DNA of 64,000 nt from Arion vulgaris. Lineage: Eukaryota > Mollusca > Gastropoda > Stylommatophora > Arionidae. Below are positions 34,100 through 47,200 of this stretch, piece by piece (the stretch's first letter is position 1; every line of letters starts with the position of its first letter). Location of the stretch: positions 40,204,306 to 40,268,305 of the forward strand of contig CM036755.1 in assembly GCA_020796225.1 (NCBI GenBank). The letters run 5' to 3'. A program made the translations under genes and the position numbers. The notes beneath the pieces are model-generated. The model saw only the letters and a program-made list of their open reading frames with translations. It did no database searches and was not told where the DNA came from.

Positions 34100-34335
34100 C
34101 GGTCTCTTCTTGATACTCACAGCACTGTTCGTATACACTTCATGCCAGACAGTGTCGTCTTCCTGTTAGAGAGAATATATACTAATCAACTTCTCATGGG
34201 AACGGTGAGCAAATGGACTTTAGGATGGCTGATGCAGCGGATGACAGAGCAGAAATGGGAATGCCCAATGTGTCATGACCTCGATAACATAACTTCATCT
34301 CTGTCGAGACTAGGTTTCCTCGTTTGATGTCCAGG
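34100..34335 (+). mobile_element. LINE C-terminal scrap
   Basis: The frame contains EQKWECPMCHDLDN, a zinc-knuckle-like module such as ends RNase H LINEs (compare [12 protein letters not shown] at 39526). There is no wider context. Confidence 0.4.
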
Positions 34336-34339
34336 TTTG

Positions 34340-35155
34340 GCAGTGAACGTCTAATGTTGCGAGAAAACCCGTGCTGTACAGCACCCTTTTAGTGCATTGT
34401 GGCAAGTTTACTTTCATCTTACACGTTATCGCCATGTTTTTGTTTCTCTCCCGAACTGCTTAAAAGAAACACAAATACAGATATATCTGTTAATATTTAT
34501 TTTGCTTTTTAAAAGATCAAAAGCTCGCGAAAAGATTCAAGAAACTTAAGTGTCCCGCGACTGCAGGTGGGTCGCGACGTTAGACCGTAACTGCAAGTTC
34601 ATTGTGGCATGTCCAGCAGCTTTTTCAAACACTGACGTAACAAATTAGAGCGTTGATAACTAAACCCCTATCGATACACTAACGTAATCGTCGACTATCT
34701 GGGATTAGGGTGATCAATTGGCGAGCTGACGATCAGTGTTTTATTCACTTCAGAGGCGCCAACCATTGAGAGTGATGTCTTAACATACCGCCGCTATTTT
34801 TCACAACTAACATCATGATAAGGGTCGTCTTTTATTGATTCAGCCTGTTTGTTTCTGCTATCTACGATATGCATTCACTGTTCGAATACTTAATTCCTGG
34901 CTAAATTATGAAAGAAACATTCACTGTATTTCATTGATACACTGTTTGTTCACACTTGTAATCTGGTAGAGATACGCCTTTGAAGTGTCTTCACCTTCAA
35001 GTTTACCGAATGGGTTAAGTGATAATAAACTGAATAAAATATCTATCAACAGAGAGAACAAAATTAAGGCGGCAAAATCAACTAAACGCGATGATTTCTT
35101 TGTTTTTAAAATACATTGAAATTCAAGTTCTCTAAATGGGATTGATTGATTGATT
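34340..35155. other. No recognised feature
   Basis: No repeat or coding signal identified. A GATT microsatellite lies at 35140-35158. Confidence 0.4.
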
Positions 35156-35159
35156 GATT

Positions 35160-35762
35160 CGACTGTGTGGTACCGGGGCCCGCAAGGGAAGCAAAGAATA
35201 GTACAACTGCGACCGAAAAGGCATGTCGTAAGATGCGACTGGTGTAGGACCTTTTTTTTTCTTCTTTTTTTTCTTTTTTTCTTTCGTCCGCTTTCAACTC
35301 AGACGAAGTTCCATCTCTGAAACTGATTTTTGCGTGAAAATCTGTTTTTCAATTTCTTACAATGGCAGCAGCGTGCACATTGTAAATTACTTTACACTGG
35401 CAGCCGTGTGCTCAATGTACTCGTAATTAGTATTCCTCGCCATACAGGCAGATTTTCTCCGACTTCAGAGGTACTCACGTTATCGTCCTGAGTAAGACCA
35501 GGGGACTCGACAAATGCCGGACAGTATTGATGTTGGTACCGGCCAAGGAAGCAAGTCTCACAGCTGCGACCGAGACTCTAAATGCACTTAGGACCTAAGA
35601 AAACTTCTCTAGTAAATAAAAAGCATCGCAGAAATAGGATGTGCTGTCCTACTTGATGGCGCATAACTGGCACAACGTACAATCACTCTTATGCTCAGAT
35701 CACATACAAATCACAAGAGTGGTTAACAAGTGATTGATATGGAGAGTTTAATAAGAAGATTG
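35160..35762 (+). mobile_element. Two partial SINE A copies
   Basis: 35160-35255 has the head (GGTACCGGGGCCCGCAAGGG) to TGTAGGACC, then a pyrimidine tract (35254-35290). 35545-35760 has a second, diverged copy (ACCGGCCAAGGAAGCAAG; TAAATAAAAAGCATCGCAG; TGATTGATATGGAGAG). Confidence 0.65.
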
Positions 35763-35764
35763 AT

Positions 35765-36225
35765 TGTTTAATATGAACATCATCATTGCACTTCAGTGAG
35801 TAACCATGTGTACTCCGATCTCTTTCTTACACAGGAAGATCTCAGTGGCAGTGCACGGATTCTGTAGCACCGGCGAGGTTCCACGATGTAATTTTGCAGA
35901 TGGTGAAGATACTTTGTAGGAATTTATATTTCAAAAGTTTTCAAATGAAATTTGCCCGAGCATTGGCTTTCCTTCTCTTCTCTTCTTTTCTCTTCCAGTC
36001 TACTCTTCTCGATTTGTAACTGCCAATGGTTCTTTTACGTGCTCAACTTGAACAGTGGACCTACGTTTTATCGTCGGTCTTCGATAGGACAAGGAACTCG
36101 GTCTCACCTACACTGAGATCAGGGATCTTGGGAAAAATATCCCAAAGACTCCACGGGGGAGCGAATCGAGTACTTTTGAACGATAGACGTGCACCTAACC
36201 TCTACGCCACAGTAACTCCCCCTTC
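35765..36225 (-). mobile_element. SINE family C copy
   Basis: Same layout as 1035-1480 but longer in the middle. The minus-strand head carries TGGCGTAGAGGTTAGGTGC, fitting box A (TRGYNNARNNG). The opposite end has CATCATCATTGCACTTCAG. Confidence 0.75.
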
Positions 36226-36339
36226 TTCAAAATGTCAAATGGGAACTATTACATAACAATAATAACTCTTTGCTCTCCTTCTGTAGAACAAATATTAGAA
36301 TCAAAACTTGTCATTATTATCTGTGTTGTGCTATCCTGT

Positions 36340-37217
36340 CCAAGTCATATGATTTTCTCTCTAGCCCGCAGACATGGCATGCCACCTGCCGAGAGCATTG
36401 CACAATGTGCAAACTCCGTAGCTCCGGCAACATTCCTAGGGGTCACACAGAGGTCCGTGTAGTTTTCTGTCGAGTGTTGTTTCGTCAGGCCAGTGAGTTT
36501 GCCTCAGTATATCTTATTCGGGGCAGTCTTGAAGTATGTGCTCTGTAGTCTGATGTCCCTGTCCACATGGCTGAATTAGCAATGTTGAATTATGTATACA
36601 TGTGAATGCGGAGACGATTGTGTCCTGCTCTAAGGCGCAGAGGGACAACTTGTTCCAATCTGCATTCAGTTAAGTTATGCGATCAACGTCATGGCACATT
36701 GGCATTCCCATTCGTGCTCTGTCCTCCGCTGCAGCAACCATCCCAATGTCTATTTGCTCACCGTAACCATGAGAAGTTGAATACTATATCTTCTCTCTTT
36801 ACCTTGAAGATGACAATGTCTGGCATGTCCAAACTTAACGCCTAAATCTCCAACTCGTTCCAGTGTCTGAGACTTGCCGATGTCACATAGTTGAGAGCGT
36901 ACTGCATTGATGATATCGACTCTGTCCATACTTCAATTCCCGCTTGAGTCTGGGCATTGTTTGCAAGAAAGTCAGCACGCTCGTTACCCATCACACAGGC
37001 ATGTTCATGCGTGTACAGCCAAGTCATTTTCTTGAGATGTGATCTCCGAATGATGTCCATCCATCCACAGCATACTTCCAGATTCAAGCATTTCATCAAT
37101 AAAAACATTTGGGTCGAACGCCCTTTGCCTGATTTTTTGTTTGTGTTGTAAACCGCACATATTATAGTTTAGTTTAGTCGTCGGACACCATACTGTCACG
37201 TCGAAAAAATTAGCCAT
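36340..37217 (-). pseudogene. LINE RNase H and C-terminal fragment
   Basis: On the minus strand, 37108-36842 encodes LKKMTWLYTHEHACV and MGNERADFLANNAQT, the last RNase H motif of a non-LTR element. Downstream (36840-36600) broken frames give a VPLRLRAGHNRLR-like segment, typical of the C-terminal part of such LINEs. The more upstream RNase H motifs (37217-37005) are degraded. It is an independent copy from the 38650 and 51860 fragments. Confidence 0.7.
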
Positions 37218-37299
37218 AAGTGCTCCGATTCTCTCAGTATGTCCATCAAACGTGTGGCGACTAACGACAAGTTCTTTGTTGGTTTACAATTTCTTTGAT

Positions 37300-37676
37300 C
37301 TCACATATTATAGTAAAATAAACACGTCAGAAGCAAGTATTTTAGTTTTACAATAAGAACATGACGATACTATATATATATAGTTTATTGATGCCCTTTC
37401 TGATTGATTTTAATCATGATTCATATCACTATGCATATTATATTATATAATTGATCTATTTGGATTGATTTAATCTATCCCATATATATATATAATTGAT
37501 CTATTTGATTGATTAATCATATCCTATGATATAATAAATAATTGATCATTTGATTGATTTAATCTCCTAATGCATATATATATATATATATATAATTGAT
37601 TATTTGATTGATAGACATCATCATATGATGATTCTTACTGGAAGATCTGGAAATAGCCTCGAGTCAATAGTCAATG

Positions 37677-37713
<37 letters not shown>

Positions 37714-37720
37714 GAATTCA
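37300..37720. repeat. AT microsatellites and GATTTAATC repeats
   Basis: An H-like scrap (AAACACGTCAGAAGCAAGTA) opens the region. It is followed by (AT)n tracts (37371, 37576, 37680-37710) and repeated TTGATCTATTTGATTGATT units. Confidence 0.85.
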
Positions 37721-38115
37721 ACTCACATCCAGCTAGTTTTAATTTGTCTGTGTTATATTTTCAGGATTCCTCTTCAACACTGGATACAAAGCATCATGCT
37801 TTTTATCTATTCATTAATAAATACATTTGGCGGTCGAACGCCCTTTGCTTGATTTTTTGTTGTTTGTGTTGTAAAACTGCTTTCCTTATTTTGTGTTTTT
37901 AAATTTCGCAACCTCAAACTGCTAGTAACTAATGAAAACTACCACTCCGATATTTAAGTATTTCTGTGTAGTTGCTTCCTGTTTACATTTCAACGGTAAC
38001 CCATTATTACACGTGCTGTTCACAAAGTGAATTACATTCCGCTGACACTCGTACTATCCTGTGATTTTAAAATTTATAATTAACTCGTAGTATTAAAATA
38101 TAATAGTAGCACACT

Positions 38116-38286
38116 ATGAAGGCTAAAATGCAGAAATTTAATCTGGAGAAAAAGAAAGTTGTAAAAACACGAAAAAAGGATTTCAGAAAAATCCAAGAAA
38201 AACGTAAAAAGAAAAGACATACTGATGATGCAGAGATAGAAGCATTGACAGCAAGGTTGTGGCCTACCTTCGATCAGCCAAAAGAG
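38116..38286 (+). CDS. DDX10-like exon 1 (start)
   Basis: 57 codons, very basic ([22 protein letters not shown]), as in the family N-terminus. An in-frame TAG lies 9 nt before the ATG, which supports the start; a second Met at codon 5 is possible. Donor GTATAT. Phase 0. Confidence 0.85.
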
Positions 38287-41200
38287 GTATATATTGTGTC
38301 TATAATGCTTTTTATGGTGTTGATATTTCATGGTCAGTTTAACTTGTAGAAGTTTTTGTACAGTGTCACTTTGAATGAAATATCGTCACTGCTCTTTTCA
38401 TCACCACACCGACGCTCATTCAGTTCTGACAATCAAAATCATTATTATATCAAACTACTACTATTAGTAGTAAGATTTTCGGACATAAGGCAGGCCCCAT
38501 TATATAGTACCACATTCGCAGAGTTATACTGTAGTCTGGTGTCTTACGCTCTGTGGGTGGCTAAGATGTTATTGTTTACATTCTGAAGGCCCAAAGCGCT
38601 CTAATCCAGACCGCAATGATTGTTAGTTAAACATACATGCATTTTGTCATGGTGATTCCTAGAATCTATGCATGAAGAACTCATTAAGGAGAAAGGGTGT
38701 AGACTCAAAAGAGACAGATCATGGCTGAGTCAGGCGGAAGATACGCTTAGGAAAATATGTGATCCTTCCTGAATTGAAACAGAAGAGGAATGGATTGCTG
38801 TGCCACCTCAATTTCAGACTGCTTTCACAGCTATTACATCTATTAAGAAAAACTGTGAACAAAATAATCTATCACTGATTAACGTGGAGGTGGAGGCCCT
38901 CTTGAATGACATCATCTATGATACAATGTGGTTATGTACACCAATGGTTCAGTCATTCGCCAACAACGCTGTGCGTGGGCTTTTCAGCACGCTCAGGAGG
39001 AAAATAATAAGAGAGGCCAGTGGGGCCTACGCAACAACCACAAGTAGTTTGACAATGGAGCTTCGGACGGTTATAGGGATGGTGAACTGGTTGGCATCTC
39101 ACAACTACTCTCTGTTTTCATACTCAGTGACTCCATGAGCATGATTCGTAAAGTCAAATCAAGAATGGTAAGATGCACCTGGGTGGAGGTACTGGTACAG
39201 ACAATGATCAGAGAAATCACCTTCATTTTTGTCAATGGGCATGCAGGAGTTAGGGGTAATGAACGAGCTGATAGATTGGCTGGCTTGGCTACATTATCAG
39301 AGGAAGCTGCCATGGATCTAAATGACATTCTTCACGCATTGAGAGTCTTTCCAAACAGAGGAGTTTCAGGGCTGTGAATTCCACTCACTGACCAGATTGA
39401 AAGAGATGGGTGTCAATATTGGTGCAGCCCGAAAGGAACGACATACTAAATATGCAAAGAGATTTATTAATCAACATCGAACTGGCGTGTTGGGTCGCTG
39501 GACGCTGCTGCATTTGCGGAGATTGGAGCACCTATGGACATGTCCAGAGTGCTATGATGATAGTCCTCATATAACTGATAACTGATGCTACGGAGTTCCG
39601 TACTTAAGTTTGTGTCGCCAGGTTATATGCAATTTCTGAAGAGCAGGACTGAGCCATATATGGAGAATCCCAGTGCAGTCTTCTTCTTCAAACGCTCCAT
39701 ATCGACCACTTATTAAAACACTCTTTGTGATTTGTATGTGATCTGAGCCTAAAAGAGATTGTACGTTGTGCTAGTTATGTGCCTACAAGTACATCCAATT
39801 TCTGCTACGCTTTTTATTTTCTAGTGTAGTTTCCTTAGTCGTCCCATGTGACATACCTTGTAGGTCGCAGTGGTACTATTCTTTGCTCCTGTTGCTGGCC
39901 TCAGCAACACACTGGCGGACCCAGTGCAGGGAATTCAATCCTCTGCCATAACTTGCTGCCTTGCAGGTCAACTGGGGACAGCCAAAGACTGACGGAGAGC
40001 GAACCCAGTAAACACTGGCTGAAACCGGACACATCGCCGAAGGATAAGCACCAGAGTTCCAAATGGCGCTGAAGATGTGACAAAACCCACCATTGCTAAG
40101 GCTGCATGAATCAGATTTCTACATGAATGAAATTTATAGGGAAGTCTGGTACATCAGTCAATGGCGATCGCAAGAAGAAGAGAAGAATCCTCTGCCATTA
40201 GACTCGTTTTTTATAATGTCAGATCTAATTAGTCACATGGGAGGTTGTTCAGAGTTGCACCATGCCATTGATTGAGGATGGATCAATATCCAATAATTAA
40301 ATATTGTCATGAAGATCGATGCAACAAAACATGTTTTTATTAATACATTTTAAATGTCTTATCTAACCAGGAGATTACTGCTTCCAGTATCAAGGCATTT
40401 ACTGATTTACCAATATCCAAGAAAACGCTTGAAGGTAAACATTTGTCTACAAATGCTTAAGTTTGTTTTTCTTCTTTTTCTTTGTTGTCACACTGCTACT
40501 GGGTTGTTGCCAGTGTCAGGGTTTTCTGTTTTTGTCTTGCGCTGTTCTAGTTGCTTGGGTGATAGTTATTCTTGCTTTTTGACAGGATTCTGCTATGCCA
40601 TCTAACCATCTTTTGTGTGGTCTTCCTTTTTTGTGATGTACTGTTGTAGAAGATTGTATACAGTGGAGTTTGGTTGCATTCTTATTAAGTTACCGAACCA
40701 CTTCATTCTTTGTTTCTCAATGTAATTCTAACAAGGCTTTGTCCAAACTTGCTTTCTTATGCTGATGTTGGTGACTTTGCTTTTCTGGTGTCATTGTTGG
40801 TTACTTTTCATAGGTATCGCATTTCACATTTAGTTATTTTTTCTGACTTGCTTAGCTCATTGTTCATGTTTGGCTCTGGTAACCAGAGTAGGTATGTTAT
40901 GTTATGTTATGCGATCCACGTCACGGCACATTGGGCATTCCCATGCATGCTCTGTCCTCCGCTGCAGCAGTCATCCTAAAGTCCATTTGCTCACCGTACC
41001 CATGAGAAGTTGATTACTATACCTTCTCTCTCTACCACGAAGACGACACTGTCTGGCATGTCCACACTTAACTTAGAGTAGGCATGAAAAGGCTGTTGAT
41101 CATCTGTTGTTTAGCTGTCAGTGAGATGTTTAGGTGCCTTAACTTCTATCTATTCTATGCCCTCTTCATGTCTCATTTGACACAAAAGGCTTCCAAAAAA

Positions 41201-44200
41201 GGTTCCTATTGTTGCCATTCTGCCTCCTTTCTACAAAATGTTTCTATGTCACACCACAATCTGTCAACTCTCCACAGTTCTTCTTAATGTTTCCTTTGGA
41301 AGTCTAGACCTTCTTGTCCCATCAGCTGTCTGACAGCTGTCCTAGCCAATGCCCTTACTGGCATACGACTTACATGACCAATCCACTTCCACTGTCATCT
41401 TTTAATGTTGTCCAATAATGCACAGTTTGTTCATTTTAAAAGCTCTTCTCCTACCGAACGGTGATAAACTGTGCACAGTGAGATAGAAATGGGTATGGTG
41501 TCGCCCAGTAGAACAATGTGAGCACAAGTGATTAAGAGGAAGTGGGAAGGGGCACCATAACCCTTGCAGAGAACCGCTACTGCCTTGTAGTTAGATTGGG
41601 GACAATCAAAAGCTAGCAAGAAAACCGACACAAAATAGGACGGCAGGCAAACCAAGTAGTCCAAAAAAAGACTGGTAACCTGGGCAGATAACGCTCTACA
41701 ACCCGAGAAGGAAGGTTGTCTAAGGGTAGCTACCCTAAAAAAAATAGCAAACTACTGCCTTGCAGGTTGGCTGGGGATAGCCAAAGGCTAACGAGGAGCA
41801 AACCCAGTAAACGCTGGCTAAAACCGACACATCGCCGAAGGATAAGCACCAGAGCTCCAAATGGCGCTAAAGATGTGACGAAACACGCTAAGGCTGCATT
41901 AATTAGATTTCCACATGAATAGAATTTATGGGGAAATCGGGTACATCGGTCTGGACGATGATCGCGAGAGAGAGAGAGGCCATGTATGTAGAGCAATTAA
42001 AAGGTTGCATGTTGTCACATTGTGACAACCGGTAAAATCGAGGGTAGACGAGACAGAGGAAGATAGAGAAAGAAAATTTTGGATAGCCTGACTTCATGGC
42101 ATGGTAGAGCATCAACATCTGAGATGATAGCAAACAGCAACGGCAGAGATTTGTGGAGATCCATGAACGCCTACGCCAGCCGGCACGGCACCTGATGATG
42201 ATGTCATGTTGGATGTTGGTGGTTCTTTGTATTTTGTTATAATTAAGAAAACAGAAGCATATACAATGCAGTTTCTAACAGCTAACTATTCATTGTATAT
42301 ATCATATTGAATATGTGTAGGTCTCAAAACACACAACTTCACTTCCCCAACCGACATCCAACGAGAATCCCTCATGTATGGTCTCAAGGGGCATGACATT
42401 TTGGGTGCTGCTAAAACAGGTTCTGGGAAAACCCTGGCATTTCTGATACCTGTAAGTATTAAAAATCTGTTGCTGAATGCCCTTGCTTTCAGAAGTAGCC
42501 ACTCTGTGCCGAGAGGTTATACAATCAGTTGGTCATATGTTGTTTTAGTTAGTATACAGTTTTATACATTTCTTTCATCTAAATCTATTTTTTATTTCTA
42601 TATCTCTTGATCAAATCTAACTCTATTACTTACTTTTTTATCTATTGCTTAAATCTATTTCTGACATCTTTGTCTATTCCTCACACCTAAATCTTTTGAT
42701 CAGATCTATATCTATTCTATAATACTATATCTATTCCTCACTTCTATATCTATTCCTCACTTCTATATCTATTCCTCACTTCTATGTCTATTCCTCACAT
42801 CTATATCTCTTGATCTATGTCTATTCCTCACATCTAAATCTCTTGATCAAGATCTTACTATCTATTCTCCCCACTTTCTATTATATATATTCCTCATATT
42901 CTTAAATCTATTCATCATCATTATTTCAAATTATTGACTTAAAAATTTACTTTTTTTTTTTTTTTTTTAATTGATCTCATGCTATAAACATACTTTACTT
43001 TCTACTTTTTAATTTGTTCACCATTTACACTTTTGTTTATGTTAATGGAGGGCTATGTACGAGGATGCTAGCTACCGGGATCAATAGGTACCAGGAATGG
43101 CTAGGTACCAAAATCAATTGTTTTATCCAGGGCATACAACGTTATCTTCTTCTTTGCATTCGTTCTTACGACCAATTTTAATCACTCTTTGTGATATGTT
43201 TGATCTTTGCCAAGAACTGTATACGTTGCACATTGGTTTGGTAGGTCCCTGAACGCATAAGACTTCTACACGTTTAGGACACATGCATCCGATTTCAGCC
43301 AAACCTCCTTAGTCGCCTCTTACGACATGGGTGGCAGGTAACAGTGGTTCTATTCCTGACACTCCAAATTTGGGCCCCGGTAACCACTCAGGTGTTAGAA
43401 CGTTATGAAGAAGACCCTGTTTATCATTGTTATATTGTTTTTGTTAATACAGACATAAGTTCTTGACAAGGTGGGGGTCTCTGTGGCATGGAGGTTAGGT
43501 GCTCGCCTCTCATTTGAAAGGTACTTGGTTCACTCATTCATGGAGCCATCTGGATATTATTCAAGAAATCCATGATCTCAGTGTAGGTGAGATCAAGTTC
43601 CTAGTTCTATTGGAGACAAACGATAATGCGTAGATCCCGTGTCCAAGTTGAGCACTTGAAACAACCTTTGGCAGTTCAAAATCAAGAAGAGCAGGCTGGA
43701 AAGCTACTGTCAAGGCAAAATTTATAAATGTTAAAAATAAAATTCAGACAAAAAATATTTTCACCATCTTAAAAATTACATTGGGGACCCTCGCCTGTGT
43801 TACAGAGTTTGTGCACTGCCGCTGAGATCTTCCTGTGTAAGAAAGACATCAGAACACACATGGTTACTCACCAAAGTGCAATGATGATGGTCCTAACAAT
43901 ACTTGTGTGAATTGATAAATGTCATTAATTTTACTTTTTTTTTTTTACATTAATATTTAATTTGAATGTGTTGATGCGTTATACTTTTTCATCGAATATA
44001 TCTCACCTTAATATCTGCAAATTTTCTCATCAGTCTAATCTAATCTCAATGTCCACAACAATTTATCATCTCCTTAGATTCTGGAAACACTTTTCAAGCA
44101 ACGATATACACCAAGCTTTGGAATGGCAGCTCTTGTCATCTCCCCAACACGAGAGCTAGCGATCCAGTCCTATGATGTTCTTATGAAAATTGGTAAACTC

Positions 44201-47200
44201 CATGACCTTTCATTTGGACTAGTCACAGGCGGCATGGTAAATTTTTCTTCTTCCTTTCATATATGTTCAGACCTTTATCCATGCTGTTTTCTCAGTGATT
44301 CAATATATGCTCAGGAAGATGAAAACAGACTGGGCTCGAAACAATGTTGGAGTTGCTGAGGAAGTCCAAGCTGAACAAATAAGTTTTATTTTTGTGCCTA
44401 TGCATGCAGTTGTAAGGGAAATGAACATGCCGATAGGCTTGAAGTATGGCTGTTGTACAAAGTGGGCGAGCTATGGACCAGGTTGATATTATAAATTCCC
44501 TAAGGGAGAGAGGACGTGTAAATGATTCAAGTAATGGTGATGAATCTACAACCCTAACCAAGCTGCAAGATTTACAAGTCAAGTGTGGTGTAGCTAGACA
44601 CTGGTAGCCAAAGAAGAATAGTAAACCAACAGAGAACCAGTGTCGTTAGTTACCATACTCTAAGAGACATACTGAGGATGAGATCGGAGCACTTATGAGC
44701 TAATTGGTTCGATTTGCAATGATGATGATCTGATGACTAAACTAAATATGTTTAGTTATTTGAAAACTTGTTCTATGTTGCATTGATGAATAGTATTCTC
44801 ATCATGCTTCTAAACTACTTGGTCTGCATCCGTTGTGGACTAATGAAACTATTTTCCAGTGTTCCCCAGATCTCATGGCAAGTTATCTAGAGTGTCTAGT
44901 CCGGTTGGAGACAAACAATTAAAAACTGGCTAAGTGGTTAAACTCTTGCTTATACTCTGAAGGTTGCGGGTTCGAATCCGAACCCCCTGTTCTGTTCCGA
45001 GTGAATGGAGTTCATGCTTTGTGCAATACTGTCAGCAGATCTATTTCTTCAGCATTGTACTGAGCCATATGAGGTAAAACCTGATGCAATGAAGTCAATT
45101 CTTTGACTTTAGACCCCCCATCATGTTATGAAAGCATCGCTGTTGATCAGTGACTGCATCTTTGTCCATTGTGCAACTAGCTTAGATCACAGTTGATACT
45201 CATCCTTCTCTCTGCCAACGATGTCTGAGCATGTTTGAGATCTATCCATCATTTCTACACTAGCATTGCTACTGACTTACAAGAAAGAAGATGGAGCTAT
45301 CTTAGACATACTCTGAAAAGAAATCATCAAGGAATCACAATGCATGTACTGAAGTTGACATCTGCTTGTGAAGACTGTCATCTATGTGTCTGCCTTGAGT
45401 AGTTTAATACTGGTTCATTAATCAAATTCTGCTGATGTATAGACTTCTCTTCTTCTAACCAGAGCTGCAATTTGTTTCTCGCTGATACCAGTTTATAAAG
45501 TGATTAAAATTATCACAGGGATGGATTGACTTCATTACCAGTTTTCTCATTTGACTGCTGTTGGCAGAAACAGCACCACCGAGAGTTGACAGCAGAAACT
45601 CAACATCTTTTCTTCTTCTGAGTAACTTGATCCTTGCTATTCGACTCCAGTATGGGTCATAAACAGGTGCACTGAGGTCTTCATTAACTTTGCTTCATCT
45701 CAGTATGTGTCATAAACAGGGGCACTTGAGGTCTTCCATTAACTTCTGCTAGCGACTCTCCAGTATGTGTCATAAACAGGGGGCATTGAGGCTTCTCAAG
45801 TTAATTCTGCATCGCTCTCCAGTATGTGCATAAACAGGGGCACGAGGTCTCATCGATTAACTTCTGCATGCGATACTCCAGTATGTGTCATAAACAGGGT
45901 GCACTTGAGGTCTTCTGCATCAACTTCTGCATGCGACTCTCCGGTATGTGTCATAAACAGGGGTTGCGCTTGAGGTCTTCTGCGATTAACTTCTACTATG
46001 TGACTACTCCGGTATGTGTCATAAACAGGGGTTGCGCTTGAGGTCTTCTGCGATTAACTTCTGCTATGTGACTACTCAGGTATGTGTCATAAACAGGGCA
46101 GTGCACTTGAGGTCTTCACCGGTCCCCATAGTTTGTTTTGTAGGGTTGTTTCTGTTGGCCAGATCTCCATTCTCACACTTCTCAGGCTGGAGCAGTCTTG
46201 CAGGATGTGCTCTGGGGACTGCTTTAATGCTCCACAGGTGCAGGCAGCCAAGTCCCTGAGACCCATTCTATGGAGGTGTGCTCTGAGACTGCAGTGTCCT
46301 GTTCTAAGTCTGAAGACTGTGGTCTGTACTTTTCTGTTTAGTGTATAACTTCAACAACAATCCTAGGGTTCTTATGAAAAAATTGCACATATGATATTGC
46401 CTGGATTCGTACCTCACAACCTTTAGAGCAACAAAGGCTATAGAGTCTGCATGTTTTAAGTAGATGAAATTACAATGTATAAAATTGCGAACAAATTTCT
46501 TCCCCAGAATTTGAAGGATGAAGCTAGAAAAATGAACACAACAAATGTTGTCATATGTACTCCTGGACGGTTGTTGCAACATTTTGAACAAACTCCAAAT
46601 TTCACAGCTGATGAGTTGAAAATATTAGGTAAACATATCATCATTGTCCTCAATGTTCATTCATTTCTTTTCATGTTGTTTCTTTAATTAATCAAACCTG
46701 GATGCTGACATCAAACGATAGAAGAAACCTAGTCACATCAGAGATTAACTCTTCTGCACCAACGCCACACTGTGTGGCTTTTATCAGAGCCACACTAAAG
46801 GGCGTTTTTACCTAAAAACAAATGACTTGTAAAACCATGGCTTTTGCCCTGGTCTAGTAAGTGTTAAGTGTCTATACAGAATGCTGGGAGTATCAAGACG
46901 AGACTGGTTTAGAAATGAAGTCAGGAAAAAAGTGGTTACAACATCAGTACTGAACGTCATCAAGAAACAAAAAATTAAATAGTTCGGCCACATAAGCAGA
47001 TTACCAAAAGACTGCACCTCAAAGAGCAATGTTACTCTGATACAGTATATACAAAACAAAAGACCGTCCATGCAAAAGGTGGACCTCAGAAATAACAGAA
47101 GCGATCAAAACACTTTATAAAGCGAATACAAAAGCCAGTTCTAGAAATCTCTTCTTATCCTGACGCTGTGAGGCAAACAGGACTGGAGAAAAGAAGAAAA

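Noticed and set aside
39135..39377. Host RNase H gene
   Set aside because: The motifs are real, but frames are broken, and several similar fragments end in the same LINE C-terminal module.
44295..44486. Extra exon of the helicase gene
   Set aside because: The sequence resembles degraded RNase H LINE, not DDX10, and exons 4 and 5 join in phase without it.
44935..45010. tRNA gene
   Set aside because: Boxes A and B are good, but I could not form an acceptor stem, and an inverted copy sits inside nested SINEs. Best read as a SINE head.
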